Source: Clostridia bacterium (GTDB lineage: Bacteria; Bacillota; Clostridia; Christensenellales; DTU072). Taken from it: 37,611 bases of DNA. Both the position numbers and the translations under genes were made by a program. Every line of letters starts with the position of its first letter. Positions within the stretch are counted from its first letter, which is position 1. Location of the stretch: contig JAIKVY010000142.1 in the NCBI GenBank assembly GCA_024685275.1, positions 1 through 37,611 of the forward strand. The letters are read 5' to 3'. Below, piece after piece: positions 1 through 7,900 of the stretch. The notes under the pieces are model-generated. The model made no database searches, was not told the DNA's origin, and saw only the letters and a list, made by a program, of their open reading frames with translations.

Positions 1-83
1 AACAAAAGGTTCTATTTTGTTTAATGTTTAATCTAATTTAATAATTTATAACGAAACAAATAAATAAGGAGAGGAGTGTTAAT

Positions 84-227
84 ATGCCCGAGAAATTTTT
101 AAGAACACATAATGAAAGAGTTAAAATAGCTGAAAAACATACATCTAATAGGATATTAAATGGTTATTTTTCCATAATACTTCCTATATTATTCATCATT
201 TCTCTTTTGTGCTTATTTAACGAGTGA
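84..227 (+). other. Possible small or truncated ORF, 47 aa, one predicted membrane helix
   Basis: A strong Shine-Dalgarno (AAGGAGAGG, ending 7 bases before the ATG) precedes an ORF starting MPEKFLRTHNERVKIAEK and ending in a hydrophobic stretch (IILPILFIISLLCLF). The last 64 bases overlap, convergently, the 3' end of the recombinase gene. Two readings are possible: a real small membrane peptide, or the 5' end of a gene cut off by insertion of the recombinase, with the hydrophobic tail being antisense of the recombinase C terminus. I do not recognise the protein. The good ribosome binding site is the only real support. Confidence 0.3.
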
Positions 228-1105
228 GCATATGTATTTAGTGTTATACTAGCATTCTTGTGTCCTAATATTTCTGATAAAGTTTTTATATCCATTCCTA
301 ATTCAATCGCTCTCGTTGCAAATGTATGTCTTAAAGAATGAAATCCTTTATGATTAATATTTAATTTTCTTAATATTGATTCAAATGATCTTTGATATGA
401 TCTAACCATAATATCCTTTCCGTTTTTTGATATTATATAATCAGATTTTGATGTTCTTTTCATTTCATTTAATAATTCAACAACTTGATTTGGTAATGGG
501 ATATTTCTTGTTGAACATATTGTTTTTGGAGTATCAATAATTTTAGTATATAATCCATTTTCGTCTTTCCCTTCATAACACGCTTTTGTTATCATAAGTA
601 TCTGGTTATTAAAATCAATATCTTCCCATTTTAATGCTAATAGTTCTCCTATTCTGATGCCCGTATATAAACAAATAATGATTCCTAAGTAATATGGTTT
701 ATTTTTTCTATGATTAAACACATATTTTTCTATCATTTTTTGTTCTTCTAGAGAAAAACATTCAACTCTCTTTTTTATAGTTTTGGGCCGAATTAAATTT
801 ATTGTTGGATTAGTCTTAATTAATTCTAATTTTTCTGCCATATTCATCGAACTTTTTAAAATAACCATTATCATTTGAATTGTACTAGAGGATAATCCAC
901 AACCATTTCTTGCATTTCCACTATTTATTAATTTGTTTAGAAAAATTTGTAAAACAAACATATTTAAATGCTTTAAAGATAATTTTCCCAGTTGTGGCTT
1001 TATATGCTTTTCTATTAAGTTTTTATACACAATTGTTGTTCTTTTTTTATTTTTTATTTTTACATAATCCTCCATCCATATATTTAAAAACTTTTCATAT
1101 TTCAT
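164..1105 (-). CDS. Tyrosine recombinase / phage-type integrase, 313 aa
   Basis: Site-specific recombinase of the tyrosine integrase family, which cuts and rejoins att-site DNA through a covalent 3'-phosphotyrosine. Residues 1-100 form the SAM-like core-binding domain and 115-313 the catalytic domain. The full active set is visible: Arg151 (TGIRIGEL), Lys194 (TPKT), His256 and Arg259 (HSLRHTFATR), His282 (LGHKN) and Tyr292 (LNTYAH). The start is placed at the internal ATG because GGAGG at 1111-1115 sits 5 bases before it; the upstream ATG at 1117 overlaps that site. It is shorter than Tn916 Int (about 405 aa) because the N-terminal arm-binding domain is missing. No excisionase, relaxase or phage gene is adjacent within the window, so it is a solitary integrase here. 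Its element could extend left, out of view. The family call is firm; the element is unknown. Confidence 0.93.
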   Translation of the reverse strand: MKYEKFLNIWMEDYVKIKNKKRTTIVYKNLIEKHIKPQLGKLSLKHLNMFVLQIFLNKLINSGNARNGCGLSSSTIQMIMVILKSSMNMAEKLELIKTNPTINLIRPKTIKKRVECFSLEEQKMIEKYVFNHRKNKPYYLGIIICLYTGIRIGELLALKWEDIDFNNQILMITKACYEGKDENGLYTKIIDTPKTICSTRNIPLPNQVVELLNEMKRTSKSDYIISKNGKDIMVRSYQRSFESILRKLNINHKGFHSLRHTFATRAIELGMDIKTLSEILGHKNASITLNTYAHSLNKHKREMMNNIGSIMEK

Positions 1106-1144
1106 AAACACCTCCATATTGTTTCATAAACTATTTATTTAGAT

Positions 1145-1150
1145 ATTATA
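1145..1150 (-). promoter_or_regulatory. Candidate -10 box for the integrase gene
   Basis: TATAAT on the minus strand lies 40 bases before the integrase start codon. No convincing -35 lies 16-18 bases upstream, so this is a weak call. Confidence 0.3.
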
Positions 1151-1193
1151 GATGTTGACTAATATTATTCATTAAAATGTATTTTTCTTTGAC

Positions 1194-1217
1194 TTTTCAA
1201 TAATAAATTATTGAAAA
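1194..1217. repeat. Palindrome with two perfect 11-bp arms
   Basis: TTTTCAATAAT (1194-1204) and ATTATTGAAAA (1207-1217) are perfect inverted repeats separated by AA. They lie about 90 bases upstream of the integrase start and 60 bases upstream of the phosphoesterase promoter. A third TTTTCAAT occurs at 1285-1292, inside that promoter's spacer. Candidate protein-binding site, either an operator or a recombinase arm/core site. The function is inferred only from symmetry and position. Confidence 0.5.
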
Positions 1218-1277
1218 TGGCTATTTTATGCATATATCCTTGATGGACTTCATGCGCTTACATCGTAGAGAATTTTA

Positions 1278-1306
1278 TTGTGATTTTTCAATTAGTGATT
1301 TATATA
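1278..1306 (+). promoter_or_regulatory. SigA-type promoter for the phosphoesterase gene
   Basis: TTGTGA (1278-1283), a 17-base spacer, then TATATA (1301-1306). Transcription would begin near 1311-1313, at the first base of the tandem hairpin repeat, giving a leader of about 98 bases that consists almost entirely of the two repeats. Confidence 0.5.
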
Positions 1307-1310
1307 TAAA

Positions 1311-1412
1311 ATGCCAAACACTCAAAAAAAATTAGAGTTTGGCAGATTATAACACGCTTACCCCACTATAAAGTGCCAAATACTTAAAAATTTTAAGAGT
1401 TTGGCAGATTAT
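1311..1412 (+). repeat. Tandem 40-bp imperfect repeat, each unit a hairpin, abutting the phosphoesterase start codon
   Basis: Units at 1311-1350 and 1373-1412 align without gaps and are identical at 33 of 40 positions, with a period of 62. The last 16 bases (GAGTTTGGCAGATTAT) are identical. Each unit is an inverted repeat. Unit 1 pairs TGCCAAAC (1312-1319) with GTTTGGCA (1337-1344). Unit 2 pairs TGCCAAATACTTAAAA (1374-1389) with TTTTAAGAGTTTGGCA (1391-1406), with two mismatches. Neither is followed by a T run, so they are not ordinary terminators. Unit 1 also reads as a 13-codon ORF (MPNTQKKLEFGRL); unit 2 has lost it to stop codons. Together with the palindrome and promoter, this is all I see in the 305-base gap 1106-1410. 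Confidence 0.75.
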
Positions 1413-3081
1413 GTTAAATAGTAAATATATAATTCATGCCTTTGCTATAATTGACTTGGTAATTTTATTAATGATATATTTACTAAAACATCCAAACATG
1501 GGGAAAAGTATGAAAAATAATATTATTAATCATTTTAAAGAACATAAGGCACTAAATATCATAGGCATTCTTGCATCATTTTTACCTATAATTATTTTAT
1601 TTCCCACGTGGATGTTAACATATGAAAAAATGTATTATACTGCTACATACATGCCAATATTGATTGGTGTAGGTGCTTGGATTCCGTTTATTATTTGCTG
1701 TATTAACTTTATATTCTTTCATAAAAAATGGTTAACAATTTTAGTAATTGTTCTTGGTCTATTGTTTTCTTTTTGCATTTTTGCAATGATTGCATTAGCA
1801 TTATCAAAATTCTTTTATTTCTTTATTGCTGGTACGCCATATTTTGTCGCAATTATTCTTATTCTTTGTTGTATTATTGTTTGGACGAAATTTATTAAAC
1901 TTAAGAAAAAAGCATATATAATAACATCATCTGTTCTTACATTGGTTATTATTGTTAGTTTACTGTTTGGAATATTTAATTTATTACCTGTATATTTCAA
2001 TTCTGGAGCAGTTGTGTTCGCTATTGAAGATGAATATCAAATATGTTGGAGCACCTCAACAACTACAACAGGATATGTTGAAATTAACGGCATTAAATAT
2101 ACTGATTCAACTGCAGGTATAATGAATGTATCTACTCTTCACAAAACAATTGTTCCTAGAAATGTTTTAGATGAAACCAAATCTTATTCAATTCATTCTA
2201 ATGGAATTACTCTAAGTAGAGCATATTTAACAGCAAAAACATCATCTATTTCTAAAGAATATAGTTTTAGACCTGTTGATGCATCTGATGGTTTACAGAT
2301 ATATAATTTTAGCGATAATCATTTTTATAAATCTGGAGCGATACAAGCAAGTAGATATTTTGGTAACAAATTAGACTTTATTATCGCTAATGGCGATCAT
2401 ATTAATGATGTTTCAACTGAATGGGAAATTACATTTGTATATGATATTTTAGCAAAAATGACTAGCTCCTCTATTCCGGTTATTATAACCCGTGGAAATC
2501 ATGAAACTGTTGGATCTATTCTAGATAAACTTCCTAATTATTATGCTTCAAAAACTAATAATTTTTATTACTCTGTAAACTTTGGTGATGTTAAATTTTT
2601 AGTACTTGATATTGGTAGTGATATGGAAGATACGAATAAAACAATATCTACTACTGCAGATTTTACACAGTATAGAAAAGTGGAACAACAATGGCTAAAA
2701 ACTATTGCTAATGATCCAAACTATTTAGAAGATGGAATAAACCATGTAGTTAGTTTATGTCATATTGCATTTCCTATCAGTGAAAAATGTAATAATGATA
2801 TATGTAATAACATGATTCAAAACTTAGAATCTCTAAACACTTCTATTCTTATTTCTGGACACTCTCATAAAGTTGAATACTTTGAACCTGATACTTCTAC
2901 AAATAGAGCTAATTTCCCAGTCGTTTTAGGGTCAGTAAGAAGCGACTATTATAACAATGAAGGTCTTGGTGGTGCTCAATTTACTGGTACAGCTATTGAG
3001 ATTACAGGAAATACCATGACTCTCAAATTTACAAATAGTAAATTAGAAGTTAGAGAAGAACACGTTATAACCTTAAAATAA
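1411..3081 (+). CDS. Membrane-anchored calcineurin-like metallophosphoesterase, 556 aa
   Basis: Residues 1-195 contain about six or seven hydrophobic segments (about 5-25, 48-67, 81-103, 108-160, 168-192). Residues 198-285 look like a beta-rich, fibronectin-III-like domain of the purple-acid-phosphatase kind. Residues 295-556 are a calcineurin-like phosphoesterase with the two-metal ligand set: Asp302 and His304 (SDNH), Asp329 (NGDH), Asn363 and His364 (RGNHE), His451 (LCH), His484 and His486 (GHSH). The catalytic part is probably extracytoplasmic. The substrate cannot be told; phosphomonoesters, phosphodiesters or cell-surface phosphates are all possible. The ATG at 1411 has no Shine-Dalgarno and overlaps the end of a hairpin repeat. 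An internal ATG at 1510 (GGGG 6 bases upstream) is an alternative that would lose the first helix. It is the only plus-strand gene in the left half and faces purH convergently. Confidence 0.85.
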   Translation: MLNSKYIIHAFAIIDLVILLMIYLLKHPNMGKSMKNNIINHFKEHKALNIIGILASFLPIIILFPTWMLTYEKMYYTATYMPILIGVGAWIPFIICCINFIFFHKKWLTILVIVLGLLFSFCIFAMIALALSKFFYFFIAGTPYFVAIILILCCIIVWTKFIKLKKKAYIITSSVLTLVIIVSLLFGIFNLLPVYFNSGAVVFAIEDEYQICWSTSTTTTGYVEINGIKYTDSTAGIMNVSTLHKTIVPRNVLDETKSYSIHSNGITLSRAYLTAKTSSISKEYSFRPVDASDGLQIYNFSDNHFYKSGAIQASRYFGNKLDFIIANGDHINDVSTEWEITFVYDILAKMTSSSIPVIITRGNHETVGSILDKLPNYYASKTNNFYYSVNFGDVKFLVLDIGSDMEDTNKTISTTADFTQYRKVEQQWLKTIANDPNYLEDGINHVVSLCHIAFPISEKCNNDICNNMIQNLESLNTSILISGHSHKVEYFEPDTSTNRANFPVVLGSVRSDYYNNEGLGGAQFTGTAIEITGNTMTLKFTNSKLEVREEHVITLK

Positions 3082-3095
3082 TCAATTAATTTATC

Positions 3096-4280
3096 TTAGT
3101 GATGGAATAATCTAGTTTTTACAAAGCACATTGTTATTCCTAATTGATTACATCTATCTATTACCAAATCATCTCGAATAGATCCGCCTGGTTGAGCAAT
3201 ATAGCTAACGCCACTGTTATATGCTCTAACTATGTTATCATCAAATGGGAAAAATGCATCACTTGCTAATGAAACACCTTTAAATTTTGATATAAATTCT
3301 TTTTGTTCTTCTTTTGTGAAATAGTCTGGCTTAGAGGTAAAATATTTCTGCCATATACCATCAGCACAAACATCCTCTTCATTACCATTAATATATCCAT
3401 CTACCACATTATCTCTTTCTGGTCTAGAAAGGGAATCCTTAAATGGTAAATTGAGAACCTTTTCTGATTGTCTTAAAAACCACACATCAGCTTTATTTCC
3501 TGCTAATCTTGTACAATGAATTCTTGATTGTTGTCCAGCGCCTACTCCGATTGCTTGACCATCATATGCATAACACACAGAATTTGATTGTGTATATTTT
3601 AATGTTATTAGAGCAATAATTAAATCTTCTTTTTTATCTTTTGGTAGATTTTTATTATCCGTTACAATATCATTTAAAATATCTTCAGTAATTACTATAT
3701 CATTTCTTCTTTGTTCAAATGTTATTCCAAATACTTGTTTCTTTTCTATTATTTCTGGAACATATGATTCATCAATTTGAACAATATTATAATTCCCTTT
3801 TTTCTTTGTCTTTAAAATTTGTAATGCTTTTTCAGTATATCCAGGAGCAATGATACCATCTGATACTTCTCTTTCAATAATTATTGCTGTTGTTTCATCA
3901 CATATATCTGATAGAGCAATCCAATCTCCGAATGAACACATTCTATCTGTTCCTCTTGCCCTAGCATATGCACAAGCAATTGGAGAGTCATCTAGGTTTT
4001 CTATATCATCAACAAAACATGCCTTTTTAAGGTTATCTGGTAGCTTTTTACCAATTGCCGCTGATGTTGGAGAAACATGTTTAAATGAAGCCGCTGCAGG
4101 CATTTTTAAAGCATATTTTAATTCTTTAACAAGTTGCCACGAATTCAATGCGTCCAAAAAATTAATATATCCAGGCTTTCCATTTAATATGGTAAGTGGT
4201 AATTCTTTATCTCCATCTAAATATATTCTTGCTGGCTTTTGATTTGGGTTACATCCATATTTTAATTCAAATTCCTTCAT
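3096..4280 (-). CDS. purH: AICAR formyltransferase, stand-alone PurH-like, 394 aa
   Basis: Transfers a formyl group from 10-formyl-THF to AICAR, giving FAICAR. It matches the AICAR transformylase half of PurH, with the catalytic Lys67-His68 in SFKHVSPTSAAIG. The N-terminal MGS-like IMP cyclohydrolase domain of bifunctional PurH (about 520 aa) is absent, and residue 1 starts directly in the transformylase fold. This agrees with the roughly 390-aa monofunctional class known from several Bacillota. GGAG precedes the ATG, and the gene lies 15 bases after the PurO-like gene. It is the last gene of the his operon. Because HisH/HisF release AICAR, its likely job here is to recycle that by-product as well as to serve purine synthesis. 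No terminator hairpin is visible in the 14 bases before the convergent phosphoesterase gene. Confidence 0.9.
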   Translation of the reverse strand: MKEFELKYGCNPNQKPARIYLDGDKELPLTILNGKPGYINFLDALNSWQLVKELKYALKMPAAASFKHVSPTSAAIGKKLPDNLKKACFVDDIENLDDSPIACAYARARGTDRMCSFGDWIALSDICDETTAIIIEREVSDGIIAPGYTEKALQILKTKKKGNYNIVQIDESYVPEIIEKKQVFGITFEQRRNDIVITEDILNDIVTDNKNLPKDKKEDLIIALITLKYTQSNSVCYAYDGQAIGVGAGQQSRIHCTRLAGNKADVWFLRQSEKVLNLPFKDSLSRPERDNVVDGYINGNEEDVCADGIWQKYFTSKPDYFTKEEQKEFISKFKGVSLASDAFFPFDDNIVRAYNSGVSYIAQPGGSIRDDLVIDRCNQLGITMCFVKTRLFHH

Positions 4281-4295
4281 TATACTGTTCTCCTT

Positions 4296-4979
4296 TTATT
4301 TATGTTTATTTATTATTTCTTCACTTACTTTTCCATCTTTATCAATCTCTCTAACAAAAAGAGATATTTTATTATCCGCATTTAATGCATTCCAAATTAT
4401 TGTTGCTAATTGTTTAGCATTTCCTTCTAATTCTAATTTTATTGGTGGAATATCAAACGATGGTAATGGATTTCCATCATCAATATATGTTCTAATAAAG
4501 TATCCTACTTTGCTTTCTTGTTTGTATGAATAATAATCTCTAATACATTTATCGCTATTATTATCTTTCCTTAGAATAGATAAAGAGATTGTATCTCCAT
4601 GTGCTAATGCTGATATTCTTGGAGTAAAATTTGGAGCATCTGGCTCATATTGTCTTTGATTAAGAGCATCAATAAAACTCTTTCCATTTTTTAAATATTC
4701 TAATACAGTTTCAGTTTGATCCCCATTGGTAATAATTTCATTATTGTTATATGTAGTAAATGGTCTATATATAATTAAAGATGGATCAGTTACTTTTGAT
4801 TCATCATATGGTTTTATTATTAATCCATCATCATTTCTAGTAAAAATTCTATTACGACTATTTTCACTTCTACCTGTTATAAAATACGCAATAACTAGAT
4901 TTCCTTTTTCATTATTGCCTATAATAATTCCCCTTCCAGGATACTTTAAATCTAAACTTTTTTCTAAACTAGAATTCAT
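4296..4979 (-). CDS. purO: PurO-type IMP cyclohydrolase, 227 aa
   Basis: Probable closure of FAICAR to IMP, the last step of purine synthesis. The order of conserved blocks matches the archaeal PurO family: YPGRGIIIGNNEKG (13-26) with AYFITGRSENSRNR (31-44), SLIIYRP (67-73), ITNGDQTETV (83-92), YEPDAPNFTPRISA (111-124). The archaeal enzyme is about 200 aa, so this one is slightly longer. The start is set at the ATG preceded by TTGGAGG; it overlaps the hisK end by 11 bases. The next gene supplies AICAR transformylase without a cyclohydrolase domain, which is exactly the missing partner. The call rests on remembered family motifs and on context, not on a search. The alternative is an uncharacterised NTN-hydrolase-fold relative. 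Confidence 0.8.
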   Translation of the reverse strand: MNSSLEKSLDLKYPGRGIIIGNNEKGNLVIAYFITGRSENSRNRIFTRNDDGLIIKPYDESKVTDPSLIIYRPFTTYNNNEIITNGDQTETVLEYLKNGKSFIDALNQRQYEPDAPNFTPRISALAHGDTISLSILRKDNNSDKCIRDYYSYKQESKVGYFIRTYIDDGNPLPSFDIPPIKLELEGNAKQLATIIWNALNADNKISLFVREIDKDGKVSEEIINKHK

Positions 4980-5724
4980 ATATATTCCTCCAATAATCAA
5001 ATCCAAATCCTATTGTTTTTACACTATGACTATCACTTGAAAAAATAAACTTAGCCCCGTTATTTTTTAAATAATTAAATATATCAAAAGATGGATATGG
5101 TTTCGTTTTATACCCTCTTGAAATAGCCCCTGTATTAATTTCAAATATCCTACCTGTTTTTAATATACTATCCGCTGCCGCTTTCCAAGCATCAATATAT
5201 CTAACATCATTTTCATCAAATAATTTATTATCTTCATTAAACTTTGAAATAAGATCAAAATGTGCAATATAATCACATTTTGTTTTCTCTACTACATTTG
5301 CTAATTCGCTATAATAAATTTCTGCTACTTTATATATATCGCCATTAAAGTATTTATTTGCACAATCTATTAATGTTTCTTTATCATTATCTACTTCGAT
5401 ATATTCATTTTCTATTTTCAAAAAGTGCACAGCTCCAATAACATAATCAAAACAACTGGTATCTATTTCTGAAAAATAATCATATTCTATTCCACATAAT
5501 ACATTAATTTTGTCTTTATATTTTTCTTTTAATCTTTTTATTGTGTTTATATATTCATCTAAAGCATTTTCCTTCATACAATAACTTGTGTTAAAACCTG
5601 TAAACGAATGGTCGCTAATTCCAATTGTATCTAAACCTAAAGAAATAGCTTTTTGTATCATTTCTTCTATTGTATTTTTGCCATCGCTAAAAGTTGTATG
5701 TGTATGAAGATCAAACTTTATCAC
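4969..5724 (-). CDS. hisK: Histidinol-phosphatase, PHP family, 251 aa
   Basis: Dephosphorylates L-histidinol phosphate, the penultimate step type of histidine synthesis. PHP-domain metal-site motifs are visible: [11 protein letters not shown] (5-15), GISDHSF (35-41), CGIEYD (75-80), AHFD near the middle and FSSDSH near residue 230. This is the Firmicutes-type enzyme, unrelated to the HAD-type phosphatase domain of enteric HisB, and the HisB in this operon indeed lacks such a domain. The ATG overlaps the hisIE stop by 4 bases, and the 3' end overlaps purO, so it is translationally coupled on both sides. Confidence 0.93.
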   Translation of the reverse strand: MIKFDLHTHTTFSDGKNTIEEMIQKAISLGLDTIGISDHSFTGFNTSYCMKENALDEYINTIKRLKEKYKDKINVLCGIEYDYFSEIDTSCFDYVIGAVHFLKIENEYIEVDNDKETLIDCANKYFNGDIYKVAEIYYSELANVVEKTKCDYIAHFDLISKFNEDNKLFDENDVRYIDAWKAAADSILKTGRIFEINTGAISRGYKTKPYPSFDIFNYLKNNGAKFIFSSDSHSVKTIGFGFDYWRNIYEF

Positions 5725-6371
5725 TTTGTCATTTTCTCCTGTTTAACCTTTTTATCTATTACATGTCTCGATGCTAGTTCTTTTTTGATTTCATCAAGTG
5801 ATATCCCCATCTGAACCATAAGAACCATAACGTGATATGCTAAATCAGCAATCTCATATATTGTTTCTTTTTTATCTTCTGCTTTTCCAGCAATGATAAC
5901 TTCAGTTGATTCTTCACCAACCTTTTTTAATATCTTATCTAATCCCTTTTCAAATAAGTATGTTGTATATGAGCCTTCTTTCTTTTCGTTCTTTCTACCA
6001 ACTAAGAGTTCATATAACTTTTCATATGAAAATTCTTGTCTTGTTTCACTTTCATATACTGGGTATTCAAAACAACTAGTTGTTCCAAGATGACAAGCTG
6101 GTCCATCTGGTTCAACCATTACAACAAGCGCATCTTTATCACAATCAGCTGTAATTGAAACAATGTGTTGATAATTACCACTTGTTTCTCCCTTTAGCCA
6201 TAACTCTTGTCTAGAACGACTATAAAAACAAGTAAGTTCCTTTTCCATTGAGATTTTAAGACTTTCTTTATTCATGTACGCAAGTGTTAATACTTTTTTT
6301 GTATTAGCATCTACTACTATTGCAGGTATCAAACCTTTATCATCAAATTTTAATTCATCAATATTTACCAT
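5721..6371 (-). CDS. hisIE: Bifunctional phosphoribosyl-AMP cyclohydrolase / phosphoribosyl-ATP pyrophosphatase, 216 aa
   Basis: Carries out steps 2 and 3 of histidine synthesis. Residues 1-110 are HisI: TADCDKDA (75-82) and [12 protein letters not shown] (92-103), with the zinc/magnesium-binding Cys77, Cys93 and Cys100. The canonical CHTGxRSCF is relaxed to CHLGTTSCF. Residues 115-216 are HisE, an all-alpha NTP-PPase fold with the metal-binding acidic cluster [11 protein letters not shown] (153-163) and EIADLAYH (173-180). The ATG has no Shine-Dalgarno immediately upstream. An AGGAG lies 52 bases away, on the far side of a hairpin in the hisF-hisIE gap, which is the widest gap in the operon. 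Confidence 0.93.
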   Translation of the reverse strand: MVNIDELKFDDKGLIPAIVVDANTKKVLTLAYMNKESLKISMEKELTCFYSRSRQELWLKGETSGNYQHIVSITADCDKDALVVMVEPDGPACHLGTTSCFEYPVYESETRQEFSYEKLYELLVGRKNEKKEGSYTTYLFEKGLDKILKKVGEESTEVIIAGKAEDKKETIYEIADLAYHVMVLMVQMGISLDEIKKELASRHVIDKKVKQEKMTK

Positions 6372-6382
6372 TATTTGTTTAC

Positions 6383-6423
6383 ATAATACAGTTTCTATTT
6401 AGCAAATTTGCTAGTTGTATTAT
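6383..6423 (-). promoter_or_regulatory. Nested hairpin between hisF and hisIE, separating an SD from its start codon
   Basis: Outer arms ATAATACA and TGTATTAT (plus strand 6416-6423 and 6383-6390) are perfectly complementary. An inner perfect palindrome TAGCAAATTTGCTA lies at 6400-6413. AGGAG (6424-6428) directly precedes the hairpin, and the hisIE ATG (6371) lies 11 bases after it, so folding would bring the two into near-normal spacing. An AUG-UAA start-stop pair occurs at 6379-6384. The function is inferred; the arms are seen directly. Confidence 0.55.
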
Positions 6424-6430
6424 CTCCTAT

Positions 6431-7189
6431 TTATATTCTTACAGGTATTCCTCTTTTTTTCATTTCTATCTTTAAATCTTTAATTTCTACTTGTTTAAAG
6501 TGGAAAATTGAAGCAGCAAGTCCAGCATCAACTTTTGGTAGTTTTGTAAATAAAGTAATAAAGTCTTCAATATTCCCAGCTCCGCCACTTGCTATTACTG
6601 GTATATTTACAATTTCTGTTACTGCTTTAAGCATTTCTAAATCAAAGCCAGTCTTAACTCCATCTGTATCAATTGAATTTAAAACTATTTCTCCAGCACC
6701 TAAATCAACACATTTTTTAATCCATGGTAGTAAATCAATCCCAGTATCAACTCTTCCGCCTTTACTAAATACTTTAAATTCTCCATCAACTCTTTTAGCA
6801 TCAACACTCAATACAACACATTGACTACCATATTTTTTTGCAGCTTCCATAACTAAATTTGGATTCTTTATAGCTCCACTATTAACACTTACTTTGTCTG
6901 CTCCACATTTAAGTACTCTATCAAAATCCTCAATTGTATTAATACCGCCACCTACAGTTAATGGAATAAAGACATTTTCTGCTGTTTTAGTAAGAATATC
7001 AATAAAGAGTTTTCTTCCTTCACTTGAAGCTGTGATGTCATAAAAGACTAATTCATCTGCTCCACATTCAGAATAGTATTTAGCTAAATCAACAGGATTA
7101 GAAACATCTTTAATCCCTTCAAAATTAACACCTTTAACAACTCTTCCATCCCTAACATCTAAACATGGAATAATTCTTTTAGTTATCAT
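6431..7189 (-). CDS. hisF: Imidazole glycerol phosphate synthase cyclase subunit, 252 aa
   Basis: A TIM-barrel cyclase that combines ammonia from HisH with PRFAR to give IGP and AICAR. It shows the typical N terminus RIIPCLDVRDGRVVKGVNF with catalytic Asp11, and the second catalytic Asp in LSVDAKRVDG near residue 130. Phosphate-binding TVGGGI and ASGGAG loops are present. Its length equals the family norm. The start overlaps the hisA stop by 4 bases. The AICAR it releases is the substrate of the purH/purO genes at the end of the operon. Confidence 0.97.
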   Translation of the reverse strand: MITKRIIPCLDVRDGRVVKGVNFEGIKDVSNPVDLAKYYSECGADELVFYDITASSEGRKLFIDILTKTAENVFIPLTVGGGINTIEDFDRVLKCGADKVSVNSGAIKNPNLVMEAAKKYGSQCVVLSVDAKRVDGEFKVFSKGGRVDTGIDLLPWIKKCVDLGAGEIVLNSIDTDGVKTGFDLEMLKAVTEIVNIPVIASGGAGNIEDFITLFTKLPKVDAGLAASIFHFKQVEIKDLKIEMKKRGIPVRI

Positions 7190-7893
7190 TTTTCTACCTC
7201 AATAGCTTTAGCTAAATCTATACTTCCGTTATAGTATGCTTTTCCAATAATAGCTGCATACATATTCATATCATTCAATGCTTTAATATCATCTAAAGTA
7301 GATACTCCACCTGATGCTGTTATGTTTATATCATATTTATTTATTAATTCACTATATAACCCTCTATTAGTTCCAGTCATTGTCCCATCTTTTGAAATAT
7401 CTGTGACAATAACAGTTTTGACGTTGTATTTAACTAATTTTTCAAGAAAATCGTTAATGGAAACATTTGAATTTTCAAGCCAACCTTTTACAGCAATATT
7501 ACCATTTAAAACATCAGCAGCTACTGCTATCTTTTCACCGAATTTTTCAACTATGCTCTTTAAAAAGTTATCATTTAAAGCAGCTGTTCCAATAATTACT
7601 CTATCAATACCAGCATTAATGTATTTTTCAATTGTTTCAATACTTCTTATTCCACCACCGATTTCACAAAATAAACCAGTATTTTCTTTTATTTTACATA
7701 CATATTCAAAATTAGGAGTTGAGCCTACTTTAGCACCTTCCAAATCAACAATATGAATATTTTTTGCTCCAACTTTCAAAAAATCATTGGCTATATCAAG
7801 TGGATTACCATATACCGTCATTTGGTTATAGTCGCCTTTGTATAACCTAACTGCTTGTCCTTTATATATATCTATAGCTGGAAATATTAACAA
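7186..7893 (-). CDS. hisA: ProFAR isomerase, 235 aa
   Basis: Opens the ribose ring of ProFAR by an Amadori rearrangement, giving PRFAR. It is a TIM barrel paralogous to HisF. The catalytic Asp8 is in FPAIDIYKGQAVRL and the second Asp in VTDISKDGT (about residue 170). Phosphate loops EIGGGIR and ASGGVS are visible. It lies between hisH (7-base gap) and hisF (4-base overlap), in the usual HisH-A-F order. Confidence 0.97.
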   Translation of the reverse strand: MLIFPAIDIYKGQAVRLYKGDYNQMTVYGNPLDIANDFLKVGAKNIHIVDLEGAKVGSTPNFEYVCKIKENTGLFCEIGGGIRSIETIEKYINAGIDRVIIGTAALNDNFLKSIVEKFGEKIAVAADVLNGNIAVKGWLENSNVSINDFLEKLVKYNVKTVIVTDISKDGTMTGTNRGLYSELINKYDINITASGGVSTLDDIKALNDMNMYAAIIGKAYYNGSIDLAKAIEVEK

Positions 7894-7900
7894 AATAACC

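Noticed and set aside
1106..1410. tRNA gene or tRNA-derived attachment site next to the integrase
   Set aside because: No cloverleaf-like arrangement or conserved T-loop sequence was found in the gap.
1194..1412. Invertible promoter flanked by inverted repeats and controlled by the adjacent recombinase
   Set aside because: The hairpin repeats lie on one side of the promoter and in the same orientation. No matching inverted copy is found on the other side.
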